The notes beneath the pieces were generated by a model. The model made no database searches, had not been told where the DNA came from, and saw nothing but the letters and a program-made list of their open reading frames with translations. A program made the translations under genes and the position numbers. From Pseudodesulfovibrio sp. (GTDB lineage Bacteria > Desulfobacterota > Desulfovibrionia > Desulfovibrionales > Desulfovibrionaceae), in contig JAFLJW010000404.1 of the NCBI GenBank assembly GCA_022712815.1, positions 1 to 35,802 of the forward strand: DNA of 35,802 nt, given 5' to 3'. How positions within the stretch are numbered: position 1 is the stretch's first letter; every line of letters begins with the position of its first letter. This document shows positions 1 to 7,685 of this stretch, piece by piece.

Positions 1-210
1 GAACTGACAAGGCTCATTGCCGAATCCGTCACCATTCCGGTCATCGCCTCCGGCGGTGCAGGCTCTCCTCAGCACATGGTCGAGGCTGTGACTGAAGGCC
101 GCGCCACAGCAGCCCTCATCGCATCCATCGTGCATTACGGAGAATACACCATCACGGACTTGAAAAAATACATGTCCGATGCAGGCGTGCAAACCCGGTC
201 TATCTGGTAG
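1..210 (+). CDS. hisF: Imidazole glycerol phosphate synthase cyclase subunit HisF, C-terminal part (5' end outside window)
   Basis: Frame 1 is open from the first base to TAG at 208-210 and gives the last 69 residues of a (beta/alpha)8-barrel protein. The segment [15 protein letters not shown], followed by [15 protein letters not shown] and a final helix ending TRSIW, is the typical end of HisF: the phosphate-binding glycine loop and the last barrel strands. HisF condenses PRFAR with ammonia supplied by HisH to form IGP and AICAR in cytoplasmic histidine synthesis. The close paralogue HisA shares the glycine loop, but the IASIVHYGE tail favours HisF. A terminator follows 17 bp after the stop. 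Only the C-terminus is visible, so integrity of the rest cannot be judged. Confidence 0.85.
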   Translation, partial: ELTRLIAESVTIPVIASGGAGSPQHMVEAVTEGRATAALIASIVHYGEYTITDLKKYMSDAGVQTRSIW

Positions 211-227
211 TCGCCTGCTGACAAACA

Positions 228-259
228 AAAAGCCGCTTCCTGTGAGGGAGGCGGCTTTT
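228..259 (+). terminator. Intrinsic terminator after hisF
   Basis: AAAAGCCGCTTCC (228-240) pairs with GGAGGCGGCTTTT (247-259) through 13 bp including one G-U pair, around a 6-nt loop. The right arm ends in four Ts, followed by CTGTTTT. It lies 17 bp after the hisF stop codon. Confidence 0.85.
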
Positions 260-310
260 CTGTTTTGAAACAATATTTTTGCTCAGAATACTGACAAAAT
301 CATTCTGGCA

Positions 311-449
311 GATTGTTGAAAAAGGTTCGAGTGCCAGGCGCAATAAAAGTTCAAAACCAAAGCGTACTTCCTGTACGTTAGGATTTGAACTTTTTGCAGC
401 GGACCTAGGGCATAAGTTCTTGTAAGCCTTGAAGACTCGGCAACAAATC
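311..449. repeat. Palindromic repeat-like (MITE-like) intergenic element between hisF and moaC
   Basis: A central inverted repeat has a perfect 11-bp arm pair, AAAAGTTCAAA (345-355) and TTTGAACTTTT (384-394), with an inner GCGTAC/GTACGT pair near the apex. Outer ends GATTGTTG (311-318) and CAACAAATC (441-449) are also complementary apart from one extra base. No ORF of note lies inside. The element could act as the moaC terminator on the minus strand. That it belongs to a dispersed family is inference; only one copy is in this window. Confidence 0.5.
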
Positions 450-486
450 ACTTAACGACGCAATCGGGCCTTTATCAGCAACCTGT

Positions 487-966
487 TTATTCAGCTCGAA
501 AGGTTCCGCTCTTGCCTCCGCTCTTGAAAACCAGACGGCAATTGTCGATGATGATATCTTTCTGAACGGCCTTGCACATGTCGTAGATAGTTGCGGCAGC
601 CACTTGAGCCCCAATCAGAGCCTCCATCTCGATACCGGTCTTGTACGTGGTCCGAACCTCTGCCTCCAACTCGATGGTGGAATCTGCATCATCAACGCTG
701 AACCGGATGTCCACATAGCTGATGGGCAAAGGATGACACATGGGAATCATGTCAGCAGTCCGCTTGGCGGCCTGGATACCGGCGATCTTGGCTGTTGTCA
801 GCACATCGCCCTTGGGAAGGGCATTTTCCTTGAGCAAGGACAGGGTCTCGGGTGACAGGCGAACAAGGCAACGGACTATGGCCGTGCGTTGTGAGTCCTT
901 TTTAGCGGAGACATCAACCATCCGGGCATTGCCGTCACTGTCCATATGAGAAAATCCGTCACTCAT
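487..966 (-). CDS. moaC: Cyclic pyranopterin monophosphate synthase MoaC
   Basis: The 159-residue product has the normal length for MoaC, which converts the GTP-derived 3',8-cyclo intermediate made by MoaA into cyclic pyranopterin monophosphate in molybdenum cofactor synthesis. Visible family motifs are MCHPLP (76-81), GIEMEAL (111-117), YDMCKA (128-133, containing the conserved Asp and Lys of the active site) and the terminal KSGGKSG (148-154). It follows dnaJ with only 3 bp between stop and start, so it is the last gene of the leftward DUF4340-rpoZ-dnaJ-moaC set. Molybdenum or tungsten cofactor is expected in a sulfate reducer with formate dehydrogenases, though no such enzyme is in the window. 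The palindromic element downstream may terminate the transcript. Confidence 0.95.
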   Translation of the reverse strand: MSDGFSHMDSDGNARMVDVSAKKDSQRTAIVRCLVRLSPETLSLLKENALPKGDVLTTAKIAGIQAAKRTADMIPMCHPLPISYVDIRFSVDDADSTIELEAEVRTTYKTGIEMEALIGAQVAAATIYDMCKAVQKDIIIDNCRLVFKSGGKSGTFRAE

Positions 967-969
967 ACT

Positions 970-2088
970 CTATTCTCCCATGACCTTGTCTTTGGCCTTT
1001 TTGAAGAAATCCTTGGCCTTGGTGGTCAATTTGCTCGCCTCAATATTGGCGAATTCCTCAAGAAGCTCTTCCTGTCGCGAATTGAGTCGAGTCGGCGTCT
1101 TGACCTTGATCTCTATGAGCAAATCACCCTCGTGCGCACTTCCCAAATGGGGAAGGCCAAGACCACGAAGTCGGAACACCTCTCCACTCTGTGTACCCTT
1201 GGGTATATCCAGCTTCACAGGATCATCCAGAGTCGGAACCTCCAGACGATGACCAAGAGCAGCTTCCACAAAGGAAATTTCACGACCGAGGATCAGATTC
1301 TGTCCCTGGCGGGCAAAGGTATCATCGGGTTCGACACGGATAACAACGTAGAGATCACCCGGAGGCCCTCCATTGATACCACCCTCTCCTTCGCCCCGAA
1401 GACGAAGACGGGAATTATTATCCACACCTGCCGGAATCCGAACATTCAGCTCTTTATCCGTAATAACTGAACCCCGTCCCATGCATTCGGAACAAGGATC
1501 AATGATAGTCTGCCCGACACCACGGCATTGCGGACAGGTCACGGAAATACGAAAGAATCCCTGAGCCTGCTGCATGGTGCCGGAACCACCGCATTGGGAA
1601 CATGTCACAGGCTCGGTGCCAGGGGCAGATCCACTTCCATCGCAGGTGGGACAGGAAATCTCGACCGGAATTTGAATCTCGACTTCAGCACCTTTGGCAG
1701 CTTCCCTGAATGAAATATCAAGGTTGTACCTCAGGTCCGAGCCAGCCCGAGGACGATTTGCGCCCCCCCGGCCTCTGGATGAAAACCCGAAAACTTCGCC
1801 GAAAATATCACTGAATGATCCAAAAATATCCTCGTTGCTGGAAAACCCGGAAAAACCGTTACCGCTCATACCTTCGTGACCGAAATGATCATAGGTCTGA
1901 CGCTTTTCAGCTTTACCGAGAACTTCATACGCTTCGGCGGCTTCCTTGAATTTTGACTCGGCGTCGGGATCATCCTGATTGCGATCAGGATGAAACTCGA
2001 ATGCCCGTTTGCGATAGGCCGATTTGATCTCATCCTGCGAAGCGTTTCGCTCAACACCGAGGACGTCATAATAATCGAGTTTGGCCAT
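970..2088 (-). CDS. dnaJ: Chaperone DnaJ (Hsp40 co-chaperone)
   Basis: This is a full-length type I DnaJ of 372 residues. The J-domain with HPD (33-35) occupies about 1-70, a Gly/Phe-rich linker runs to about 115, and four CxxCxGxG-type zinc repeats start at Cys146, 163, 185 and 199. A C-terminal substrate-binding domain follows. The protein stimulates DnaK ATP hydrolysis and delivers unfolded clients. It starts 2 bp after the rpoZ stop and is followed by moaC after 3 bp, which indicates co-transcription. No dnaK or grpE is nearby and no CIRCE-type heat-shock operator is visible upstream. The final helix is lysine-rich. Some genomes carry several DnaJ paralogues, so this may not be the only one. 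Confidence 0.95.
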   Translation of the reverse strand: MAKLDYYDVLGVERNASQDEIKSAYRKRAFEFHPDRNQDDPDAESKFKEAAEAYEVLGKAEKRQTYDHFGHEGMSGNGFSGFSSNEDIFGSFSDIFGEVFGFSSRGRGGANRPRAGSDLRYNLDISFREAAKGAEVEIQIPVEISCPTCDGSGSAPGTEPVTCSQCGGSGTMQQAQGFFRISVTCPQCRGVGQTIIDPCSECMGRGSVITDKELNVRIPAGVDNNSRLRLRGEGEGGINGGPPGDLYVVIRVEPDDTFARQGQNLILGREISFVEAALGHRLEVPTLDDPVKLDIPKGTQSGEVFRLRGLGLPHLGSAHEGDLLIEIKVKTPTRLNSRQEELLEEFANIEASKLTTKAKDFFKKAKDKVMGE

Positions 2089-2090
2089 GA

Positions 2091-2327
2091 TTACTTATCG
2101 GTATCCTCTGGAAACTCGATATCCACATTGGCCTCGGGAATCGGACGAGCAGGAAGAATCTTGCCCGCAGCGACTTCACGCAGGGAACTGACGATTTCCT
2201 TGTTGTCGCACTCGACCAAAGGCTCGTAACCTTCACGATACTGCTTGACCCGCCTGATGCTCATCTGGGTAATGAGAAAGCGGTTGCTCACCTTTGCCAG
2301 ACAATCTTCAACTGTGATCCGTGCCAT
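2091..2327 (-). CDS. rpoZ: RNA polymerase omega subunit RpoZ
   Basis: The 78-residue protein begins [13 protein letters not shown] and continues with [16 protein letters not shown], the hallmark N-terminal half of omega, which helps assemble beta' into RNA polymerase. The start at 2325-2327 is preferred over an upstream in-frame codon because AAGGAGA lies 6-7 bases before it and the family alignment begins there. The acidic C-terminal tail ([10 protein letters not shown]) is variable in the family. The gene sits between the DUF4340 gene (30 bp upstream) and dnaJ (2 bp downstream), probably in one transcript. Confidence 0.93.
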   Translation of the reverse strand: MARITVEDCLAKVSNRFLITQMSIRRVKQYREGYEPLVECDNKEIVSSLREVAAGKILPARPIPEANVDIEFPEDTDK

Positions 2328-2357
2328 GATATTCTCCTTAACTACGTTCAAAAAATA

Positions 2358-3701
2358 CTATTGTTTGTTGTTTCCACCAGGATTGGCTGGAAACATACCT
2401 TGTAAATCTTTCAATAATCTGCTCGAAACGGGATAATACATCCCGCCATCATTTTTCATCCAGCACTGCCCCTGAGGCAATTGAGGGTCCGCATAGAACG
2501 TCATCGCCGTCAACTTCACGCCTTTTTCATCCAGAAGCATGCAATACATGAGTTCAATGGCAGAGTCAGGTAAATTGTTGAGCGGCAATGCTTCGAACTG
2601 TAGTTCAGTAAATCGCCAAAGCGCCATGTCAATACCAGGAACGTCTTTTTGTCCGCTATCAATACGCCAGCCTGTCTTGCCTCGTTCAATCGAGTACAAT
2701 TTATCACCATGGGCAACAACAAAACGAGCTACGATCCCGATATCAAGCTTAACCACAGTCCGCCCCTGAATATCAAACGCGCTGCGAACCAGTTCCCCGA
2801 CACTTTCCGCATCCAGCAGAAACGGAACAGTAAGCCAGGAAGATTTGCCAAGATACATACCGGGATCATCTTTTACGGCAAAAAAATCGACCTGAGCCGG
2901 CGTCTCATCTTTTCCCACCCAGAGCTTGATGGTCAGGGCGGGCATTTTCGTGTCCGCTACCACGGGTTCCAGAACAAGATTAGTGGCACGAAGCAATGCC
3001 AACGCATGCAGATACAGCTTCAACTCGGAATCAGATGCTGGCTTCTCCTTGAGATATCCGGGCAGAGCAAAGAAAAAACCTTGCTTGCGTTTTTCCACAA
3101 GCCAATTGGAACCAAAAAGTTGCATCAGTTGCAGCTTGCTGACAACCTCTTCATCGAAATGAAAAACTCTGGTGTCAAAAAAATGTGTTGCGGGCAGACC
3201 AAGCTGCCCCATGGTTTTCTTGTCAAATTCATAGACAAGACCAGGGTTGTCAGAACTCCATCCATAGACGGTGCCAGCCTCATCAGAAGTGAGCTTCAAC
3301 GTCAGAGATTTATTCGTTTCCCCTTCAAAATTGACGATAATCTTGAGTTCCGGGGCATCCAATCCGTACTCTTCCGGACCACCCTGATCAAAACCGCCAA
3401 TGGAACGATAGGGTGTCAAATCAGCCAACTGGGCCAGATAACCCGAGACTCTGTCCGGAAGCACTCGTGCGGTGATATTCCAGGAGGCTCCGGGAACCTG
3501 AGCTTCCCACCCGTCCGTGAGTGCCTTCAGCATGTATGTTCCTTTGGCCGCCTGAACATGAATGGACCGGGTGCCATCAAAGGAACGCGACAACCAACGC
3601 GTGTTGTCGAAGCTCTTCTTGTCTAATGACTTGTACCAATAGATGCCACCGGCCAAGCTTGCCAGCAGTACTAGTGTTATCAAGGACATTACATATTTCA
3701 A
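2358..3701 (-). CDS. DUF4340 domain-containing membrane-anchored protein
   Basis: The product is about 447 residues with one N-terminal hydrophobic segment (about residues 4-22), followed by a large soluble region rich in beta-strand patterns. The pattern EEYGLDAPELKIIVNFEGETN near residue 110, with later repeats of the same fold, matches the DUF4340 family, often found with gliding or ABC-type exporter genes; no such partner is here. The best start is TTG at 3699-3701, with GGAGGG about 9 bases before it; the internal ATG at 3687-3689 is an alternative. The segment is probably a signal anchor that places the bulk in the periplasm. It is the first gene of the leftward rpoZ-dnaJ-moaC set. Biochemical function is unknown. 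Confidence 0.75.
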   Translation of the reverse strand: MKYVMSLITLVLLASLAGGIYWYKSLDKKSFDNTRWLSRSFDGTRSIHVQAAKGTYMLKALTDGWEAQVPGASWNITARVLPDRVSGYLAQLADLTPYRSIGGFDQGGPEEYGLDAPELKIIVNFEGETNKSLTLKLTSDEAGTVYGWSSDNPGLVYEFDKKTMGQLGLPATHFFDTRVFHFDEEVVSKLQLMQLFGSNWLVEKRKQGFFFALPGYLKEKPASDSELKLYLHALALLRATNLVLEPVVADTKMPALTIKLWVGKDETPAQVDFFAVKDDPGMYLGKSSWLTVPFLLDAESVGELVRSAFDIQGRTVVKLDIGIVARFVVAHGDKLYSIERGKTGWRIDSGQKDVPGIDMALWRFTELQFEALPLNNLPDSAIELMYCMLLDEKGVKLTAMTFYADPQLPQGQCWMKNDGGMYYPVSSRLLKDLQGMFPANPGGNNKQ

Positions 3702-3880
3702 TGGGGTATCCCTCCAAAGGAACACGAAGACGGACATGCTGACACAAAGGCAATTCCATACCACAACCGGTGAGGAAGCTTGCTAAGCTGCCCCAAGCCC
3801 TCTTGCAAGTCAAGCAAGAATAATCTATCAGCCTCACCGGGTCTGCATCCTATAACAAAAAAAGGGCGGGATAAAAACAT
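3702..3880. other. Divergent intergenic region between the DUF4340 gene and the ttcA-like gene
   Basis: These 179 bp must hold promoters for both directions. A short inverted repeat, CTTGC-AAGTCAA-GCAAG, sits at about 3802-3818. No convincing -35/-10 pair was found on either strand, so no promoter is assigned. Confidence 0.3.
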
Positions 3881-4630
3881 ATGGCATCATGGGGCAAACT
3901 TACCTACGCACAAAAAAAATGCGTCTCAGCCACAGGCAAACTCATGCAGCAAACCGACATGGTCTCAAGAGGGGCACGCATCGGCATTGCCGCCTCTGGA
4001 GGAGTCGACAGTTTCCTGATGCTCAAGGTGCTGACAATAAGGAAAGCCATCATGCCTTTTCCTGTCGAATTGATGGCATTGCATGTCAATGCAGGGTTTG
4101 ACAAGGAGTCCCATCTTCCCCTCGTCGACTGGTGTGCGGACCACGGGGTACCGGCACATATTGAAATGACAGAATATGGACCACGCGCCCATTCTGACGA
4201 AAACAGGAGAAACTCTCCCTGTTTCTATTGTAGTATGCTCCGCAGAAAACGGCTCTTTGAACTTTGCCGCGACTACAACCTCACCCATTTGGCCTTCGGA
4301 CACAATGCAGATGACAATGTCACCACCTTTTTCATGAATATTCTTCAAAACGGTCGCGTTGCCGGCCTGTCTGTCAACGAACCTTTCTTTGACGGCACGC
4401 TCAACGTCATTCGTCCCACGCTGCTGCTTGATAAAAAAACCGTCCTCACAGCCTCCAGACAATGGAAACTGCCGGTATGGGAAAATATCTGCCCGTCCAA
4501 TGGATATACAAAACGTGACGAAATTCAGAATTGGTTGCGTCTGGCCTGGAAAAAAGATAAGCATATAAAAAACAACGTGTTCAATGCGATAACTCGTCAA
4601 CAGGTTGACTTGACAAGTAAAAAAGTCTAG
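3881..4630 (+). CDS. TtcA-family PP-loop ATPase (probable tRNA 2-thiocytidine synthetase)
   Basis: The 249-residue protein carries the PP-loop SGGVDS (39-44), which binds ATP to adenylate a tRNA base, a CxxC pair (C114, C117) and a later lone cysteine (C204). This three-cysteine arrangement resembles TtcA, which holds a [4Fe-4S] cluster and makes 2-thiocytidine at tRNA position 32. The HNADDN motif (141-146) is typical of the TtcA/TtuA group. Canonical TtcA has Lys rather than Val in the PP-loop and is somewhat longer, so a different thiolation target is possible. It starts about 7 bases after AAGGGCGGG. Divergent from the DUF4340 gene; the promoter of the next gene overlaps its 3' end. Confidence 0.75.
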   Translation: MASWGKLTYAQKKCVSATGKLMQQTDMVSRGARIGIAASGGVDSFLMLKVLTIRKAIMPFPVELMALHVNAGFDKESHLPLVDWCADHGVPAHIEMTEYGPRAHSDENRRNSPCFYCSMLRRKRLFELCRDYNLTHLAFGHNADDNVTTFFMNILQNGRVAGLSVNEPFFDGTLNVIRPTLLLDKKTVLTASRQWKLPVWENICPSNGYTKRDEIQNWLRLAWKKDKHIKNNVFNAITRQQVDLTSKKV

Positions 4631-4638
4631 ACTATTAA
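4610..4638 (+). promoter_or_regulatory. Sigma-70-type promoter of the M23 peptidase gene
   Basis: TTGACA (4610-4615), a 17-bp spacer and TATTAA (4633-4638) form a near-consensus promoter overlapping the end of the upstream PP-loop gene. The predicted transcript starts near 4645. Its leader opens with a GAGGC/GCCTC hairpin (4649-4664) followed by TTT, a possible weak terminator for the upstream gene or a leader structure. Confidence 0.6.
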
Positions 4639-4692
4639 AGTTATCGTTGAGGCCGAGGTGCCTCTTTAATACTCTAAACGACTGGAAAGGCT

Positions 4693-5598
4693 ATGCTTTT
4701 CAGAAAATATCAGATTGTTGTCTTTAAAGACAAACAGGGTTCTTGCAAAAAATTCCAGTTGCGAGGCTGGTTTATTATTACCTTTTTCTTTGTCATGGTT
4801 GGTATGGCCGCAGGAAATGCTATCCTCTGGGAAAAATATAATAACCATTCGCGTGTTGAAAAAGGTCTGAATATTGCTGAAAAAACCGTTCAGGAACAAA
4901 AGACTCAACTTCTAAGCCTTTCCCAAAAAATAACCGCCCTGCAAAAAAATCTTGGCCGCATCAGGGATTTTGACTCCAAATTGAGAGTCATGATCAATCT
5001 GGATCAGGATGGCGGTCAGGCGGCGTCTTCCAAGGGTGGCCCGACCAACGAGAATTTCTCCAAGGGTTATCTCCCTTTGTATCGCCAGGAACTCCTTGCT
5101 CGCAAGATGCACGAATTCCTGAGTCAGCTGAATGTCGAAGCCAGACTTGAAGAAGTCAGGCAGCAGGAAATCATGCATACCCTGCGCAATAATCAGAATA
5201 TTCTGGAAGCGACTCCCTCCATCTGGCCCACGTCTGGATGGGTAACTTCTGGATTTGCTTGGAGAACTTCACCATTCACCGGTAAGCGTGAATTTCATAA
5301 GGGTATCGACATTTCCGCCCCAAGAGGGACACCTATATATGCACCTGCACGCGGCACCATTACTTTCTCTGGCCGCGATGGTTCCTACGGACTCAGCATA
5401 CGCCTGAAACACAATGCCAGTCTGGCCACTCGTTTTGCCCACCTTCACCGCATCGCCATCAAGAGTGGTCAGGTCGTAACAAGGGGTGAATTGATCGGAT
5501 ATGTGGGCAATACAGGCCGCAGCACTGGTCCGCATCTTCATTATGAAGTTCGTCTAAATGGTGTACCGGTCAACCCGAAACGCTATATTCTGAACTAA
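4693..5598 (+). CDS. Membrane-anchored M23 (LytM-type) peptidoglycan endopeptidase
   Basis: The 301-residue protein has a short basic N-terminus, one transmembrane helix (about 26-46), a coiled-coil stretch (about 55-100) and a C-terminal M23/LytM domain (about 185-298). Zinc and catalytic residues of the family are present: His202 and Asp206 (HKGID), His250 (FAHLHR), and His281/His283 (GPHLHYEV). It is therefore likely an active zinc endopeptidase cutting peptide cross-links of periplasmic peptidoglycan, rather than a degenerate EnvC-like activator. The start follows GGAAAGGCT closely. It has its own promoter upstream and a strong terminator downstream, so it is monocistronic although it lies directly before the flagellar operon. 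A role in wall remodelling for division or flagellar assembly is inference. Confidence 0.85.
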   Translation: MLFRKYQIVVFKDKQGSCKKFQLRGWFIITFFFVMVGMAAGNAILWEKYNNHSRVEKGLNIAEKTVQEQKTQLLSLSQKITALQKNLGRIRDFDSKLRVMINLDQDGGQAASSKGGPTNENFSKGYLPLYRQELLARKMHEFLSQLNVEARLEEVRQQEIMHTLRNNQNILEATPSIWPTSGWVTSGFAWRTSPFTGKREFHKGIDISAPRGTPIYAPARGTITFSGRDGSYGLSIRLKHNASLATRFAHLHRIAIKSGQVVTRGELIGYVGNTGRSTGPHLHYEVRLNGVPVNPKRYILN

Positions 5599-5621
5599 CC
5601 GGCTTGAAAACAGTGTATTTG

Positions 5622-5664
5622 AATGGCCCTTTTGGAACCAGACTTTCCAAAAGGGCCATTTTTT
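5622..5664 (+). terminator. Strong intrinsic terminator after the M23 peptidase gene
   Basis: A perfect 16-bp stem joins AATGGCCCTTTTGGAA (5622-5637) to TTCCAAAAGGGCCATT (5645-5660) with a 7-nt loop, followed by a T run to 5664. It separates the peptidase gene from the flagellar operon. Confidence 0.9.
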
Positions 5665-5724
5665 ATTATTATAAAACAAGCAAGCCCTGCCCAACCTTGA
5701 AAAACCTTTTGCTCTCACATTCAC

Positions 5725-5741
5725 TTGGTTCAGGTTTTGCA
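5725..5741 (+). promoter_or_regulatory. Candidate sigma-54 (-24/-12) promoter of the flagellar operon
   Basis: TTGGTTCAGGTTTTGCA has GG (5727-5728) and GC (5739-5740) exactly 10 bases apart, with the TGG, C and TTGCA positions of the RpoN consensus. Sigma-54 control of early flagellar genes is common in this group. The predicted start would fall at about 5751-5752, directly before the fliR ATG at 5753. That would give an almost leaderless message, which weakens the call. Confidence 0.45.
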
Positions 5742-5752
5742 AAGACTATCTA

Positions 5753-6541
5753 ATGAATATTTTCGGATTCAGCCCAAATGATCTTCTCAGCTACTTTCTG
5801 ACGCTCTTTCGTATTAGCGTTATCCTGTTCCTGCTGCCTTTTTTTGGTGGCAGAACAATCCCCAATCCAGTCAAGGGAGCCCTCCTTCTGGTCCTCTCGC
5901 TGGCGCTGTGGCCACACCTTTCCTTTCCCGGAACAATGATGCCTGTCGGTTGGAACATAGCCTTGATGTTCTTCGGGGAACTCATGCTGGGACTCATTCT
6001 CGGCATGATGATTCAGTTTCTTTTCGGAGCAGTCCAGTTGGGCGGTCAGATCATCGGCTTTCAGATGGGGTTTGCAATGGTCAATGTTATTGACCCAATT
6101 ACTGGTGTCAGCAACGCCGTGACCGCACATTTTCTTTATATGTGTACCATGTTGACCTTCCTGGTCTTGAATGGTCACCTTTTATTATTGAAAACTGTCG
6201 CCCTCAGTTTCGAATACATCCCTCCTGGAGGGCTATTGCTGACACCCGGGCTTGCCAACCATCTCTTTGAATTTTCGAATATAATGTTTGTTCTGGCAAT
6301 CAAGATAGCTGCCCCGGTCATGGCCGCACTGTTTCTTGTTGATCTCGCCCTGGCTCTTATTTCACGGGCAGCTCCGCAAATGCATGTCCTTGTCCTCGGC
6401 TTTCCGATCAAGATTACTGTCGGATTTTTTTTCCTCGGCTTCCTCTTTACACTCATGTCCACTTATGTTGGTGATTTTCTTCGTGAATTGGACCCTATTT
6501 ACAGGGCTGTCATGAAACTTGGGTCTCCCAATATTTTTTAA
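5753..6541 (+). CDS. fliR: Flagellar export apparatus protein FliR
   Basis: The 262-residue protein is almost entirely hydrophobic, with about six membrane segments. It has the FliR/SctT pattern: FRISVILFLLPFFGGRTIPN near the start, GQIIGFQMGFAMVNVIDP in the middle and a long C-terminal hydrophobic region. FliR is part of the FliPQR export gate at the base of the flagellum. The ATG at 5753 agrees with the usual family N-terminus, but no clear ribosome-binding site precedes it. It is the first gene of the fliR-flhB-flhA set; fliP and fliQ are not in the window. Confidence 0.93.
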   Translation: MNIFGFSPNDLLSYFLTLFRISVILFLLPFFGGRTIPNPVKGALLLVLSLALWPHLSFPGTMMPVGWNIALMFFGELMLGLILGMMIQFLFGAVQLGGQIIGFQMGFAMVNVIDPITGVSNAVTAHFLYMCTMLTFLVLNGHLLLLKTVALSFEYIPPGGLLLTPGLANHLFEFSNIMFVLAIKIAAPVMAALFLVDLALALISRAAPQMHVLVLGFPIKITVGFFFLGFLFTLMSTYVGDFLRELDPIYRAVMKLGSPNIF

Positions 6542-6553
6542 GAGGATGCTCAA

Positions 6554-7621
6554 ATGATCGGCCAGGAAGATCCAAGTAAAACAGAAAAAGCCACCCCAAA
6601 GCGGCGAGACAAACAAAGGGAAGAGGGGAGTGTTGCGAAAAGTGAAGAAATCACCAAAGCAATGGTCCTTCTATCCGGCGTGCTAGCCCTTCGATTCATG
6701 ATGGGATATTATCAGGAACAATTTACTGAGATATATCAATGGACTTTCCGGGAAGCCATATTCATTGAGATCAATAAATCAAGTGCATATGCCCTGTTCG
6801 CATGGAGCATAAAAAAAATGGCTCTCCTTGTTTTGCCTTTCCTGCTGGTTCTTTTCTTTACCAGTTACATGACCATGCGACTACAAGTCGGCAAACTCTG
6901 GACACTAAAGCCGCTCAAGCCAAAATTCGCCAAGCTGTTCAACATCATGGCGGGACTTAAAAAGATCATGATCAGTCCGGATGCCTTTGTCAAACTGGCC
7001 AAAAGCCTCCTTCAGGCAATCGCTGTCGGTATTGCCCCCTATATTGTCATCAAACAGGAAATGCACAATCTGCTTCCACTCTTTCATGCAGATGTCCGGG
7101 GAATTATCACTTTTCTCCTCACTGTCGGATACAGGATGGCCTGCTATGCCCTTATCCCCATGATGCTCATCGCCATTGTAGATCTGTGGTATCAGCGATG
7201 GAATCATGAAGAAGGTTTGAAAATGACAAAAGAAGAAATCAAAGATGAAAGAAAACAGGCGGAAGGCGATCCGAAGGTAAAGCAGCAACAGCAACAGAAA
7301 ATGATGGAAATGATGATGAGTCATATGTTCAAGGATATTCCAAAAGCAGACGTCGTCATCACCAACCCCACCCACTACGCAATCGCTCTGCAATACGATG
7401 CAATGGTTGCTCCCGCTCCGCTCGTTCTCGCCAAAGGCGTAAACAGAGTTGCTGAACGAATCAAAGAAGTTGCCAAGGAAAACAACATCCCCATCGAACA
7501 GAATGCCCCCTTGGCACAGGCTTTGTATAAGCAAGTGGAAATCGGGGAGACCATCCCGGAGGAACTGTTCCAGGCTGTAGCCGCGATTCTGGCAAAACTT
7601 ACGAAGTTCAAGAATCAATAG
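6554..7621 (+). CDS. flhB: Flagellar export switch protein FlhB
   Basis: The 355-residue protein has the FlhB start DPSKTEKATPKRRDKQREEG, four membrane helices (about 35-215), a charged linker and the cytoplasmic domain with the autocleavage site NPTH (271-274). FlhB switches the exporter from rod/hook to filament substrates after self-cleavage between Asn271 and Pro272. The linker has a run of glutamines and methionines (KQQQQQKMMEMMM) around 240-256. It begins 12 bp after fliR with AGAGGA upstream. Length and motifs are normal, so it should be functional. Confidence 0.96.
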   Translation: MIGQEDPSKTEKATPKRRDKQREEGSVAKSEEITKAMVLLSGVLALRFMMGYYQEQFTEIYQWTFREAIFIEINKSSAYALFAWSIKKMALLVLPFLLVLFFTSYMTMRLQVGKLWTLKPLKPKFAKLFNIMAGLKKIMISPDAFVKLAKSLLQAIAVGIAPYIVIKQEMHNLLPLFHADVRGIITFLLTVGYRMACYALIPMMLIAIVDLWYQRWNHEEGLKMTKEEIKDERKQAEGDPKVKQQQQQKMMEMMMSHMFKDIPKADVVITNPTHYAIALQYDAMVAPAPLVLAKGVNRVAERIKEVAKENNIPIEQNAPLAQALYKQVEIGETIPEELFQAVAAILAKLTKFKNQ

Positions 7622-7685
7622 GGGTTACGAAAGGTTAAACACACCTCCGGATTACCGACAAAACAGTCCAAGGGGTGTCAAAAAC

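Noticed and set aside
2649-3626. 325-codon rightward ORF opposite the DUF4340 gene
   Set aside because: It is antisense to a gene with a membrane anchor, family motifs and a good start; its product has no recognisable features or ribosome-binding site.
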